From: Bacteroidaceae bacterium
Lineage (GTDB): Bacteria > Bacteroidota > Bacteroidia > Bacteroidales > Bacteroidaceae
Direction: 5' to 3'
DNA: 40,154 nucleotides
Assembly (NCBI GenBank): GCA_021443335.1
Contig: JABUUE010000003.1
Span: 1 to 40,154, forward strand
Shown one piece after another: positions 21,192 through 30,040 of this stretch; the stretch's first letter is position 1; every line of letters starts with the position of its first letter. Position numbers and translations under genes: made by a program. The notes under the pieces were generated by a model, which searched no databases, was not told where the DNA came from, and was given only the letters and a program-made list of their open reading frames with translations.

Positions 21192-21252
21192 CAAAAAAAT
21201 AATGCATTACCCATTACGAGTAATGCAAAATCTCACTTTTTCTTGAAAAAGA

Positions 21253-21720
21253 TTATTTTTTCTTCCAAAAAAGATGTGTTATGTCTTGTAAATCCTCCCC
21301 ATTTGTCACTTTATAAAGCCTCTGATTTGTGGTCTCGCTATTGAGAGGTCCTAAATGCGCGATGTAAGGTCCTACCTTAATGTAGTTAAAATTGTGTAGG
21401 TCGATAGCGCGGTGAATTCTCAACCGCCCTGTGTACCATGCAGTCTTTATCTGGGGATATGTGGATTGTATATACTCTGCCAGACGGTTAACCTCTTCTG
21501 GCTCGGCATCTCCTCCCATAAAACAGAAGCAGGTGATATCTGTCATATAACGGTCTAACAGTTCATCAACAATACCCTCTGTCAAATCTACGCCAATGTC
21601 ATCCCATAGATACTTGCTATGACAACCTGGACAATGGCAAGGACAACTTGATATGTTGACGCTCAGTGTTACCTCTCCTGGTATTTCTTGAAATACAATG
21701 CCAGTGTTAACGTATTTCAT
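21253..21720 (-). CDS. nrdG: Anaerobic ribonucleotide reductase activating protein
   Basis: Radical-SAM activase that installs the glycyl radical on NrdD. The cluster motif Cys26-x3-Cys30-x2-Cys33 (SSCPCHCPGCH) is intact. FCFMGGDAEPEEV matches the glycine-rich SAM-binding region, and the C-terminal KVGPY...TNQRLYKV stretch is typical. Length 155 is normal. It lies 77 bp after nrdD on the same strand, with a strong GC hairpin in the gap. Confidence 0.95.
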   Translation of the reverse strand: MKYVNTGIVFQEIPGEVTLSVNISSCPCHCPGCHSKYLWDDIGVDLTEGIVDELLDRYMTDITCFCFMGGDAEPEEVNRLAEYIQSTYPQIKTAWYTGRLRIHRAIDLHNFNYIKVGPYIAHLGPLNSETTNQRLYKVTNGEDLQDITHLFWKKK

Positions 21721-21756
21721 CCTATAATAATATCAACTTAATTTTTTACATAACTA

Positions 21757-21783
21757 AGCCCCCCAGCTTAGGACTGGGGGGCT
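21757..21783 (-). terminator. GC-rich hairpin between nrdD and nrdG
   Basis: A 10-bp stem (AGCCCCCCAG / CTGGGGGGCT) with a 7-nt loop in the nrdD-nrdG gap. There is no T-tract on the downstream minus-strand side, so it may be a partial attenuator or an mRNA-stabilising hairpin that lowers nrdG expression relative to nrdD. Confidence 0.6.
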
Positions 21784-21797
21784 ACTTATTGTGATGT

Positions 21798-23903
21798 TTA
21801 TTTGGCCAATGGTCCTGCACCTGCGTAGTAACGGCGTTTAGCTTCTTCCTGTCGTGGAGTAGAGAAATTACTTACTCGTTTCAGATAACCAATGATACGA
21901 GTCATATAGTCAATATTCTTTGAACCACACTTTGGACATTCCTTGAGATAACGCTTGTCGATATGTCCACATTCGTTACAAATAGTATTAGGGATGTTGA
22001 AGGTGAAGTAGTTACATCCTTCCTTAGCCGCAACACGGAGAAGTTGGCGATATTGCTCCTTTGTCAAGTGCTCCTCAAGGTTCATGTGAAGAGCGGAACC
22101 ACCAGTAAGGTGCTTGATATAAGGCTCGCCGTGGAGTTGGAACTTGTCAATTATGTTGAGAGATTCGTCTTCTACAACATAGAAATATGAGTTGTAGCAA
22201 TCGCGTGGAACAAAGTAACCATCTTCACGATCCCACTTGGCATGCTTAACACCAACATTCTCTGCAGGAATCATCTCACAGTTGAACATAACATCCTTTG
22301 TCCTGTATTCTTGATTCTTCTTCTCTATAATACCAAGAATTTCTTGGACAAATTCCTTATAGTCAGGATTATTAGTTATCTTCAATCCCATGAACTCGGC
22401 AGCTTCCACAAGTCCATTAATACCAATGGTAAGATACTGACGACCGATGTTGATAAATTCAGCATCAAACAACGGGAGCATACCGTTAGCCTGCAGTTTC
22501 TTGAGGTTCTCGTTGTATGCCAACTGCACCTTATGGCACAAGTCAACAATTTCTGTAAGGAAATCCTTATACTCAAGGTTGTTGTTTACGGCATATTGGA
22601 TACAGCGGTTAAGATTTATAGTAAGCACGCTCTTGGAACCTGTACTTACACCGCCTGCGCCAAGAGTGTATGAGAATCCATTGTCCTGAATTTCATTGCG
22701 CAAACGGCAGCATGAGCTAAGTGAGTCTGCATTATCGCTCATGTAAGTGAAGAAAGAGTGTCCTTCGGCGTACATCTCTGCAGTGAAATCTCCCCATTCC
22801 TCATCTATAACCTCGCCGTCCTTGTAGAGCAGAGCCATTGTCTCTACAGGGAACGTAAGCATAGTCTTGGTACGCTCTTTGTTGAACCATTTCATGAAAC
22901 GTTTCTGCAACCATGACAAGCCTTCCCAATCTGGCTTGCTTCCATCAGGGAAATAGAACTCTCCAAAGATGCTTTCAAAATAAGGTTTATCGTAGTAAGC
23001 GATATTCCAGAACACAGCCTGAAAGTTTCGTGCACCTGTTGGCTGATTCAGAGAATAAACAATCTGCTCAAAGCAGTCAGTGATAACCTTATCTATTGAA
23101 CGAGCACGAGTAGTAAGATCAGCCTGTTTCTCTGGATGTTGCCAATAGTCCTTGCCATATTCCAAACCTATGAAATAGTTAAGATACATGAGGAACTCTG
23201 GAGTAGCACATGCACCAGAAAGCATACTTGACACGATGAACACCATGTTGATAAATCCTCCACAGAAAGACTTTAGATTTGTGGGAGCGGTAGAGTTGCC
23301 GCCAATACCTCCCGTACCACCGAGAAGCCATGGATACATAGTGATAGAAGCACAATAGTTTGCGAGCGATGTTTCGTCGTTCTTGTATATAAAGTGGTGT
23401 TGCAGCAAGTCCATATATTTGTCTGCAAGCTCCTTACCGTACATTTCCTTAATACGGTCTGTAAGCATACGGCGATTCAGACGAATGAATCCTGCCTTTG
23501 GCAACTCACCAATAAGAGTTGCAATATTCTTTTTCTCAACATTTGCATTTGCGTCATACTTAGAGCCTGTCGCAGCATTAGAGGCTGTAACATAATCAGA
23601 GAGGAACTGCATTTTCTCTAATGTTTCACGGGTCTCCGTATGACGTTGACGATAGAGCATGAAACTCTTGGCAACATCAAAGAACTGCTCCTTCATAAGA
23701 GCAACCTCAACTTGATTTTGAATGTCCTCGACAGTAATATCCTTTCTGATATTTAAATGTGAAAGAATCTTTGAGATAGTTTCAAGGTCAACAGGCTTGT
23801 TAACAGAAATAAACGCCTTAGCAATGGCATTCATTATCTTATCAAGACTGAAATTGTCCTGATTACCATCTCGCTTGGTAATCTTAAATGTAGATAATTC
23901 CAT
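21798..23903 (-). CDS. nrdD: Anaerobic ribonucleoside-triphosphate reductase (class III)
   Basis: Makes deoxyribonucleotides without oxygen. An N-terminal ATP-cone (about 5-95; ITKRDGNQDNFSLDKIMNAI) gives allosteric control. The ten-stranded barrel follows, with CGGFINMVFIVSSML and QPTGARNFQ...NIAYYD. The C-terminal zinc site has four cysteines (642, 645, 656, 659), and the glycyl-radical Gly672 is in RIIGYL. Length 701 is complete. nrdG follows on the same strand; a Bacteroidota -7 element lies about 95 bp upstream, and the ferredoxin gene precedes it on the same strand behind its own terminator. Confidence 0.96.
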   Translation of the reverse strand: MELSTFKITKRDGNQDNFSLDKIMNAIAKAFISVNKPVDLETISKILSHLNIRKDITVEDIQNQVEVALMKEQFFDVAKSFMLYRQRHTETRETLEKMQFLSDYVTASNAATGSKYDANANVEKKNIATLIGELPKAGFIRLNRRMLTDRIKEMYGKELADKYMDLLQHHFIYKNDETSLANYCASITMYPWLLGGTGGIGGNSTAPTNLKSFCGGFINMVFIVSSMLSGACATPEFLMYLNYFIGLEYGKDYWQHPEKQADLTTRARSIDKVITDCFEQIVYSLNQPTGARNFQAVFWNIAYYDKPYFESIFGEFYFPDGSKPDWEGLSWLQKRFMKWFNKERTKTMLTFPVETMALLYKDGEVIDEEWGDFTAEMYAEGHSFFTYMSDNADSLSSCCRLRNEIQDNGFSYTLGAGGVSTGSKSVLTINLNRCIQYAVNNNLEYKDFLTEIVDLCHKVQLAYNENLKKLQANGMLPLFDAEFINIGRQYLTIGINGLVEAAEFMGLKITNNPDYKEFVQEILGIIEKKNQEYRTKDVMFNCEMIPAENVGVKHAKWDREDGYFVPRDCYNSYFYVVEDESLNIIDKFQLHGEPYIKHLTGGSALHMNLEEHLTKEQYRQLLRVAAKEGCNYFTFNIPNTICNECGHIDKRYLKECPKCGSKNIDYMTRIIGYLKRVSNFSTPRQEEAKRRYYAGAGPLAK

Positions 23904-23996
23904 GGTTGGTACTTATAATAGAGATTTTTTAGATGCAGGCTATTAATTCGTTGGGAGAAACGATAATGCTATTTGTCATTTACACATTTTCAGCTG

Positions 23997-24004
23997 CAAA
24001 GTTA
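23997..24004 (-). promoter_or_regulatory. Candidate -7 element for nrdD
   Basis: Minus-strand TAACTTTG (TAnnTTTG). No clear TTTG lies at 19-20 bp, so an activator may help. Confidence 0.5.
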
Positions 24005-24157
24005 TGAATTTTATTTTGTAATTTAAAATTTTTCAACATCTTTTTTTATAGGCTCATATTTCGTTTTTTGTCCTTTTTTAACTGAAAAAATGGGCGCAAC
24101 ATATTGCAAATAAGCCACAAAGCAACATTATTCTGGCGATTGTCAATCGACGAATTT

Positions 24158-24171
24158 TTGACGATTGTCAA
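24158..24171. promoter_or_regulatory. FNR/CRP-like palindrome upstream of nrdD
   Basis: TTGAC-GATT-GTCAA is a perfect 5-4-5 inverted repeat of the layout used by FNR/CRP-family proteins. The right half lies in a 10-bp direct repeat (CGATTGTCAA, at 24137-24146 and 24162-24171). It is about 155 bp upstream of the nrdD -7 element and just after the ferredoxin terminator; its role is inferred. Confidence 0.35.
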
Positions 24172-24175
24172 CAAA

Positions 24176-24206
24176 AACAAATGAGGCTCCCAAAAGGAAG
24201 CCTCAT
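24176..24206 (-). terminator. Intrinsic terminator of the ferredoxin gene
   Basis: Minus-strand hairpin AATGAGGCTTCC / GGGAGCCTCATT with a short loop, followed by a T-rich tail (TTGTTTTTG), starting 31 bp past the ferredoxin stop. Confidence 0.85.
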
Positions 24207-24236
24207 TGTATGAATGAATGCATTCTAACCCTTTAT

Positions 24237-24404
24237 TTATGGGAGGCTGATAGCCTCAGATGGGCAAGCATCAGCGCATGTGCCACACTCTGTGCACTCA
24301 TCAGGGTTGATAGAATACTTGTCGCCTTCAGAGATTGCTCCTACTGGACATTCATCAATACATGTACCGCATGCGATACAATCGTCACCAATTACGTAAG
24401 CCAT
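24237..24404 (-). CDS. Small 2[4Fe-4S] ferredoxin
   Basis: A 55-residue bacterial-type ferredoxin starting MAYVIGDDCIACGTCIDECP and ending ADACPSEAISLP. Both cluster motifs are complete (CIACGTCIDECP and CTECGTCADACP, each CxxCxxCxxxCP), so it should carry two low-potential [4Fe-4S] clusters in the cytoplasm. Such ferredoxins serve pyruvate:ferredoxin oxidoreductase and other anaerobic enzymes. Supply of electrons to the adjacent nrdD/nrdG system is possible but unproven. It is a single-gene unit with its own -7 element (24451-24458) and terminator. Confidence 0.95.
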   Translation of the reverse strand: MAYVIGDDCIACGTCIDECPVGAISEGDKYSINPDECTECGTCADACPSEAISLP

Positions 24405-24450
24405 AATAGTTGTTTTAAGTTTTAGATTAAAGTAGTTATATTTCCGAATG

Positions 24451-24458
24451 CAAAATTA
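24451..24458 (-). promoter_or_regulatory. Candidate -7 element for the ferredoxin gene
   Basis: Minus-strand TAATTTTG, about 47 bp before the start codon; the -33 match is weak (TATG). Confidence 0.45.
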
Positions 24459-24597
24459 CATCTTTTATTTTAAATACATAATTTTAGAGAGTGTTTTTTT
24501 GCGATAAACCTTAAAAATATGTTTTTTCTTGAAATAGTTATACTAAAAACTTGTGTTTGACGTTAATTTTACAGATATAACTACTATCAAGTAGCGC

Positions 24598-25344
24598 ATG
24601 AACAAGAGAATTATTCTTTCCTCTATATATTTATTAATGTCTGTTTGCCTTAGTGCTCAAGTCAAAAGAGTGCAGAACAGACCTTATACGGATTTACGTC
24701 CATTTCATCTTGGTGTGCTTGTAGGAGCTCATTTCCAGGATATGGAACTTAACAATGTAGGTCCACAACTTATCACTTTCGAAGATGGTACACAGAAGGA
24801 ACAACTTATTGTTTGCGACCAAGATTCGTGGGATTTGGGATTTCAGGTAGGTGTTCTTGGAGAGCTGCGATTAGGCAATCATTTTGCTTTACGCGCTGCT
24901 CCGTCATTATATTTCGGTAATAGAAGAATAAAGTTCATTAACTATTCCGAACAACTTCAAGATGGCTCACTTGTCAAGGAGACGCAAGATTTAAAGTCCA
25001 TCTATGTGTCTATTCCTGTGGAAATAACCTTCGCAGCATTACGACTAAACAACGCGCGTCCTTATTTTATGGCAGGTGTGGCGCCAATGCTTAATCTGTC
25101 ATCGAAAGACAATAGTATTTTGAAGTTCAAAAGATACGACTGTTATGCGGAGATAGGTCTTGGATGTGATTTCTATCTTCCATTCTTCAAGTTGCGTCCA
25201 GAACTGAAATTCATGTATTCGCTGTTGGATGTGCTCGACAAGAAACATCCTGATAACATTAAAGACATAAATATTCGCAAATTTGCCACAAGTGTTTCTG
25301 GTGTTCAGACAAAGATGATTGCGCTAACATTCTATTTTGAATAG
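24598..25344 (+). CDS. porT: PorT-like outer-membrane beta-barrel protein (type IX secretion)
   Basis: A 248-residue protein with a signal peptide (MNKRIILSSIYLLMSVCLSA) and a chain of amphipathic beta strands ending in an aromatic residue region (ALTFYFE). The start of the mature part (NRPYTDLRPFHLGVLVGAHFQDMEL) and length match PorT/SprT, which is required for type IX secretion in Bacteroidota. Other outer-membrane-protein beta-barrel families share this general pattern, so the symbol is moderately certain. It is a single gene divergent from the ferredoxin gene. The GH2 enzyme at 11046 carries a sorting-like tail that such a system could use. Confidence 0.7.
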   Translation: MNKRIILSSIYLLMSVCLSAQVKRVQNRPYTDLRPFHLGVLVGAHFQDMELNNVGPQLITFEDGTQKEQLIVCDQDSWDLGFQVGVLGELRLGNHFALRAAPSLYFGNRRIKFINYSEQLQDGSLVKETQDLKSIYVSIPVEITFAALRLNNARPYFMAGVAPMLNLSSKDNSILKFKRYDCYAEIGLGCDFYLPFFKLRPELKFMYSLLDVLDKKHPDNIKDINIRKFATSVSGVQTKMIALTFYFE

Positions 25345-25449
25345 CTATAAATTGTAGGTTAAAAGAAGTTTTCTGATGAAAGTGTAATAGTAATTTATGA
25401 TTATAAACTCAATAAATCTTTCTTTTTAAACATTAATCTCAAGAAAACA

Positions 25450-26109
25450 ATGAAAAAGTATTTTGCAGAAATGGTGGGAACTATGGTTCTCGTTCTTATG
25501 GGTTGTGGCACTGCCGTCAGCCTTAACTGTGGTTTTGACCCGGCGTCAGTTGTTGGAACAGCTGTAGCCTTTGGTCTTGCTGTTATCGCTATGGCTTATA
25601 CAATCGGTGGAATATCAGGATGTCACATTAATCCTGCCATCACTCTTGGTTGTCTGCTCTTGGGTCGTATTAACGCAAAAGATGCAGGAATGTATATGTT
25701 GTTCCAGACAGTCGGAGCGTTTATCGGCTCAAGTATCTTATATGTTCTTGTTCAACAAGTGGGAGCTGATGGCACAACAACAGGCGCAAATGTATGTGCA
25801 TCAGGACCTGTTGCAGGACTTATCGTGGAAATTGTTCTCACATTTGTTTTTGTCTTGGTAGTATTAGGCACAACAGACAGCAAGAAAGGTGCGGGTAATT
25901 TCGCGGGACTTGCCATCGGTTTGTCACTTATTCTCATTCATCTTGTAGGCATCCACTACACAGGCACATCAGTTAACCCTGCTCGTTCTATTGCTCCTGC
26001 GGTATTTGAGGGTGGCGAGGCTCTTGCACAGCTTGCGGCATTTGTCGTAGGTCCATTTATTGGAGCTGCAATAGCTGCTGGCGTATGGAAAGTTATAGGA
26101 GAAGAATAA
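25450..26109 (+). CDS. aqpZ: Aquaporin Z, water channel
   Basis: Six-helix inner-membrane channel of 219 residues with both NPA loops (HINPAITLG, Asn61; SVNPARSIAP, Asn176). The aromatic/arginine filter positions read Phe41, His164, Thr173 and Arg179, the combination of E. coli AqpZ, so a water channel is favoured over a glycerol facilitator. It is preceded by 105 bp without an obvious -7 element and followed by a strong terminator. Confidence 0.93.
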   Translation: MKKYFAEMVGTMVLVLMGCGTAVSLNCGFDPASVVGTAVAFGLAVIAMAYTIGGISGCHINPAITLGCLLLGRINAKDAGMYMLFQTVGAFIGSSILYVLVQQVGADGTTTGANVCASGPVAGLIVEIVLTFVFVLVVLGTTDSKKGAGNFAGLAIGLSLILIHLVGIHYTGTSVNPARSIAPAVFEGGEALAQLAAFVVGPFIGAAIAAGVWKVIGEE

Positions 26110-26169
26110 AGTGGAAAAAGGATAATAGGTAGATAAAAATAAAGACAGGAAATAACTCGTCTAAAATAG

Positions 26170-26209
26170 AAACAGTGGTTGCGCTTTGAAGTCGTAACCA
26201 CTGTTTTTT
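26170..26209. terminator. Bidirectional terminator between aqpZ and the rRNA methyltransferase gene
   Basis: Hairpin AAACAGTGGTTGCG / CGTAACCACTGTTT with one mismatch and a 9-nt loop, followed on the plus strand by a T-run. It lies between convergent genes. Confidence 0.85.
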
Positions 26210-26238
26210 AAGTAACAACATTTAATTAGACTTTGTCG

Positions 26239-27372
26239 TCAAAGGTGTTTTATACGCCATTCTTTTGGATAATGGTTGTTGGCGCGGTTACCGATGTTTT
26301 TTACAGTGCCAAGAATGTAGTTGTTGTAGCAGACAGCCACAATGCCTTTAGGCTGGTCGGGTGGGAGAGTGATTGACTGCCCACGAAGGAAGTTAAGCGC
26401 TTCGTCCATTGAAACATTGCAACGCGGAGTGTCGGCAGTCAGTTCTTCAATGACATACGGCAGTGTATTAAGCCTGTATTTTGCTTTGCTACGAGAAACA
26501 GGTTGTTTCTTTCTGAATGCGACCATAAACTGTCCTTCGCCAAGGTCGCGGCCAGGAATGAATTTTCTTGGCTCGACAATTATCTCTCCACCGAGTTCGT
26601 CAATGATAAACTGAACATTGTCTTCGTCCTCATAACGATTGAATGTGCAAGTAGAATAAACAATAACACCGCCTTCGCGCAGACATTCCCACGCATTGCA
26701 GACAATTTCTCGTTGCAGTTTGGCACATTTCATCACGTTATCCAAATTCCACTCGTCCATGGTGGCATGGTCTTTACGGAACATTCCTTCTCCGGAACAC
26801 GGTACATCGCAGAGAATCAAGTCGAAGATGTTTCCAGAATGCGCAATCTCTTCTGTAGAATTATTGGTGACAATAATCTTAGGCGAGTCGCTATTGGTGG
26901 AAAGAGTAGCGAGAAAGCTTTTCTCTATATTTTCCGCCAATATCCACGCGCGCTTTCTAACAAACTCATTTGATATAAGGGTGGCAGTACTTGGAAGAAA
27001 ATCTTTTATAATAAGCGATTTACCGCCAGGTGACGCGCAAAAGTCAGCAGCAAGCTGTATGTCAAGATTCTTTGTAACAATGCGTAGCACTTCGTTAAGA
27101 TACTGCGAACTTGCCTCCTGCACATAATATGCTCCTGCATGAAGAAGCGGGTCGAGCGTGAAAACAGGCCTCTCGTAAAGGTAATATCCCTGTGCTGACC
27201 ACGGTATGCGCCCTGAAATAGGCAGATGGGCAAGAGAGGAAATATCCGTATGTTTCGCTAAACGAATGCTTACCGGTGTAGATTCATTGAAAGACGCGAG
27301 ATACTTCTGCCACAGGTCTTCTCCAAAAAGCGAACGAGTGTAGGAGATGAAAGCGGAGGGAAGGTTACACAT
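26239..27372 (-). CDS. RsmF/RsmB-type rRNA (cytosine-C5)-methyltransferase
   Basis: SAM-dependent NOL1/NOP2/Sun-family m5C methyltransferase. With the start at 27372 it has 377 residues. The SAM loop is ADFCASPGGKS. Cys192 in LCDVPCSGEGMFRKD and catalytic Cys242 in VYSTCTFNRYEDE are the two conserved family cysteines. The C-terminal 100 or so residues form the RNA-binding tail seen in RsmF (YSTCTF/GMFRKD subtype). The reading frame extends 9 codons upstream to a TTG, but MCNLPSAFISYTR is the usual N-terminus, so the ATG is preferred. It is a single gene, separated from the upstream MFS gene by a terminator. Confidence 0.88.
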   Translation of the reverse strand: MCNLPSAFISYTRSLFGEDLWQKYLASFNESTPVSIRLAKHTDISSLAHLPISGRIPWSAQGYYLYERPVFTLDPLLHAGAYYVQEASSQYLNEVLRIVTKNLDIQLAADFCASPGGKSLIIKDFLPSTATLISNEFVRKRAWILAENIEKSFLATLSTNSDSPKIIVTNNSTEEIAHSGNIFDLILCDVPCSGEGMFRKDHATMDEWNLDNVMKCAKLQREIVCNAWECLREGGVIVYSTCTFNRYEDEDNVQFIIDELGGEIIVEPRKFIPGRDLGEGQFMVAFRKKQPVSRSKAKYRLNTLPYVIEELTADTPRCNVSMDEALNFLRGQSITLPPDQPKGIVAVCYNNYILGTVKNIGNRANNHYPKEWRIKHL

Positions 27373-27412
27373 GCTACTTGATATTGTGTTAGTTATCAAC
27401 TATATAAAATCA

Positions 27413-27465
27413 AAAGATGGTCTTTTATAGATTATTATAGTTAGGTTCTACAAAAGACCATCTTT
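27413..27465 (-). terminator. Terminator-like hairpin after the ExuT-like gene
   Basis: Perfect 14-bp arms (AAAGATGGTCTTTT / AAAAGACCATCTTT) around a 25-nt AT-rich loop between the ExuT-like stop and the methyltransferase gene. The long loop is unusual, so it may also act as an operator pair. Confidence 0.6.
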
Positions 27466-27503
27466 ATTATCTTCTAAATTTAGAAGAAGAGGGGATATGA
27501 TTT

Positions 27504-28955
27504 TTAATCCAAGATAATTGGCTTGTATTTAGGAACAAGCACCTTCATGATTACCCATGCGAGGAGATAAGCAACGGCGCAGATACAGAACACAATCATA
27601 TAGCCAGCAGGCTTTCCCTCAAAACCAAGGAATGTGAATGCAGAACCTTGTTCCTCAGAGAATGTGAAAAGCATACCGGAACCTTTATTGATGAGGAACG
27701 AACCAACACCACCAGCCATACCGCCGATACCAGTGATAGTAGCAATAGCGCTCTTTGGGAACATGTCACCAATAGTAGAGAAGAGGTTTGCAGACCAAGC
27801 CTGATGTCCCGCTCCAACAAGTCCGATAATGATTGCTGGCCACCATGCTGAAATCTCGCCCATAGGCTGTGCTGCAACACAAACGAGAGGCATGAAGGCG
27901 ATGAGCATCATGGCAAGCATACGACCAGCATAAGGGTTCATACCACGCTTCTCAACAAAATATGTTGGCAACTTGCAGATATAGATTGAAAGGAATGTTA
28001 CAATGGCATAGAGAGTCATGATGAGCATCATACCTGTGCCAGAAGAAGCCTTATACCCGTAAACATCCTGGAAATAGCCAGGAGCCCAGAAGAGGAAGAA
28101 CCACCAAACACCGTCAGTGAAGAATTTTCCTACGATGAAAGCCCATGTCTGCTTGTAGCCGAAAGCCTGTCCGAAAGACATCTGCTTCTCCTCTTGAACC
28201 TCAACAACCTTCTCTGGCTCAACATCCTCATCTTGATTGATGTAGAGAAGTTCCGCCTCGTTAACATGAGAAGATTTGTTTGGTTTGTCATACCACCGTA
28301 CGTAGAATCCCATCCAGATGAATCCGAGCGCACCGATGATAATGAATGCCATCTCCCAACCGAAAGATTTTGCCAATGGTGGAATCATCAAAGGAGCAGC
28401 AAGGGCGCCGACAGATGCACCCGCATTGAATATTGATGTAGCGTAAGCGCGGTCCTTCTTTGGGAAATATTCTGCTGTTACCTTGATAGCTGCAGGGAAG
28501 TTACCAGCCTCACCAAGACCGAGGATAGCACGGCAAACAAGGAAAAGCCACACGCCAGTAGATGCCACTGCGAGAGCTGCCGATGAGCCGTCTTCCAATG
28601 CGCGCATAGCTTCAAGACTGTCAATGCCTTGCATATACTGTGTAGCAACAGCTGTTCCAGCGTGGATACATGCGCCGAAACTCCAAACGCCGATTGCCCA
28701 AAGATAACCTTTCTTAGTTCCCATCCAGTCAACGAACTTTCCGGCAAAAAGCATACAGATAGCGTAGAAGATTGAGAAGTAGGCAGTGATTGTACCGTAG
28801 TCGTTGTCAGTCCAGTGGAAATCTGGATAGATAAACTCTTTCGCTGTGAGCGAAAGCACTTGGCGGTCGAGGTAGTTAACGGTTGTGGCAACAAAGAGAA
28901 GTCCACAAATCCACCAACGCCAATTTGTCATTTTGGTAGTTTGTACAGGTGACAT
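27504..28955 (-). CDS. MFS anion:cation symporter, hexuronate transporter (ExuT-like)
   Basis: Inner-membrane carrier of 483 residues in the ACS family. The first helix region WRWWICGLLFVATTVNYLDRQVLSL is characteristic of ExuT/GudP-type transporters, as are GWMGTKKG-type loop sequences (DWMGTKKGYLW), RAILGLGEAGNFPAAIKVTAEYFPKKDRA, and GHQAWSANLFSTIGDMFPKSAIATITGIGG. Likely cargo is galacturonate or glucuronate, which would suit pectin breakdown by enzymes of the 4.6-19 kb block. No uronate catabolic gene is nearby. A central loop of about 40 residues is longer than in E. coli ExuT. An alternative ATG lies 8 codons in. It is 54 bp downstream of trxB, possibly co-transcribed. Confidence 0.85.
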   Translation of the reverse strand: MSPVQTTKMTNWRWWICGLLFVATTVNYLDRQVLSLTAKEFIYPDFHWTDNDYGTITAYFSIFYAICMLFAGKFVDWMGTKKGYLWAIGVWSFGACIHAGTAVATQYMQGIDSLEAMRALEDGSSAALAVASTGVWLFLVCRAILGLGEAGNFPAAIKVTAEYFPKKDRAYATSIFNAGASVGALAAPLMIPPLAKSFGWEMAFIIIGALGFIWMGFYVRWYDKPNKSSHVNEAELLYINQDEDVEPEKVVEVQEEKQMSFGQAFGYKQTWAFIVGKFFTDGVWWFFLFWAPGYFQDVYGYKASSGTGMMLIMTLYAIVTFLSIYICKLPTYFVEKRGMNPYAGRMLAMMLIAFMPLVCVAAQPMGEISAWWPAIIIGLVGAGHQAWSANLFSTIGDMFPKSAIATITGIGGMAGGVGSFLINKGSGMLFTFSEEQGSAFTFLGFEGKPAGYMIVFCICAVAYLLAWVIMKVLVPKYKPIILD

Positions 28956-29009
28956 AGTTAGTTTTTTAGTTATGAAGTTATTATTTAATTGTTAAATTCA
29001 AGTAGATTG

Positions 29010-29951
29010 CTAATTTTCAAGCAAAAAGCGTTCAGCTTCGAGAGCGGCCTTGCATCCCGAACCCGCTGCGACAATCGCTTGTCTATAAACAGGGTCAGCG
29101 CAATCACCAGCGGCATAAACACCAGGTATTTTCGTTCGCGGCGTTCCGTCGATTGTTTTCAGGTACCCCATATTGTCCACTTCCAACCACTCGCGGAAAA
29201 TTTCAGTGTTCGGGTTATGTCCGATGGCAAGGAAGAATCCGTCAATGTCGATGTTCACTTCCTGCTCGTCAGGCTCTCCTTTGCGCTTGACAAGTCTTGC
29301 GCCTTGCACTCCTACTTTTCCGTCGCCGTTGAGTCCGAGGGTGTTATGCTCGAAAAGAACCTCAATGTTTTCAGTGTTCATTACTCGCTCTTGCATCACC
29401 TTGGATGCACGCAGATAAGGCTTGCGCACAACGAGATAAACCTTCTTTGCAAGTCCTGAAAGATAGAGAGCATCTTCGCAGGCAGTATCACCACCGCCAA
29501 CTACAGCTACCGTTTTCTTGCGATAGAAGAAGCCGTCACAAGTGGCACACGCGCTAACACCCATACCCTTGAAACGCTCCTCGTCTGGCAGACCAAGGTA
29601 TTTTGCAGAAGCTCCCGTGGCAATAATAACTGTCTCCGCTTCAATCTCGTCACCATTGTCAATGGTCACAACATAAGGTCTCTTGCTGAAATCCACCTTT
29701 GTAACAATGCCGTCGCGTATGTCAGCGCCAAAGTTCTCTGCTTGCTGACGAATATCCATCATCATCATATTAGCATCGACACCGTCGGGATAGCCAGGGA
29801 AATTCTCAACAGTAGTGGTTTGTGTGAGTTGACCGCCGATTTGCAGTCCACAATATTCAATAGGTTTAAGATTGGCTCTTGATGCATAAATGGCAGCTGT
29901 GTATCCCGCAGGACCGCTACCTATAATAAGACATTTTGTATGCTCTATCAT
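29010..29951 (-). CDS. trxB: Thioredoxin reductase
   Basis: NADPH-dependent flavoprotein that reduces thioredoxin; cytoplasmic. The FAD loop IIGSGPAGYTAAIYASRA, the redox pair Cys135-Ala-Thr-Cys138 in SACATCDGFFY, the NADPH loop VAVVGGGDTACEDALYL with VVRKPYLRA, and the C-terminal FAD motif GVYAAGDCADPVYRQAIVAAGSGCKAA (split here across positions about 277-303) are all present. Length 313 is standard. It is driven by a well-formed Bacteroidota promoter at 30010-30040. Confidence 0.96.
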   Translation of the reverse strand: MIEHTKCLIIGSGPAGYTAAIYASRANLKPIEYCGLQIGGQLTQTTTVENFPGYPDGVDANMMMMDIRQQAENFGADIRDGIVTKVDFSKRPYVVTIDNGDEIEAETVIIATGASAKYLGLPDEERFKGMGVSACATCDGFFYRKKTVAVVGGGDTACEDALYLSGLAKKVYLVVRKPYLRASKVMQERVMNTENIEVLFEHNTLGLNGDGKVGVQGARLVKRKGEPDEQEVNIDIDGFFLAIGHNPNTEIFREWLEVDNMGYLKTIDGTPRTKIPGVYAAGDCADPVYRQAIVAAGSGCKAALEAERFLLEN

Positions 29952-30009
29952 TTTTGGAATTAAGATTGTAAGGTTTGCTTTACAGACGCAAAACGCCTAA
30001 ATGTGGGGA

Positions 30010-30040
30010 CAAAGTTACGATTAAGTGAGCAAAATACAAA
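30010..30040 (-). promoter_or_regulatory. trxB promoter
   Basis: -7 TAACTTTG (30010-30017) and -33 TTTG (30037-30040) on the minus strand with 19-bp spacing, a near-ideal Bacteroidota promoter. The expected start is about 50 nt before the trxB ATG. Confidence 0.75.

Noticed and set aside
27373..27399. TTG-started extension of the rRNA methyltransferase
   Set aside because: The nine extra residues are not family-like; ATG at 27372 gives the usual start.
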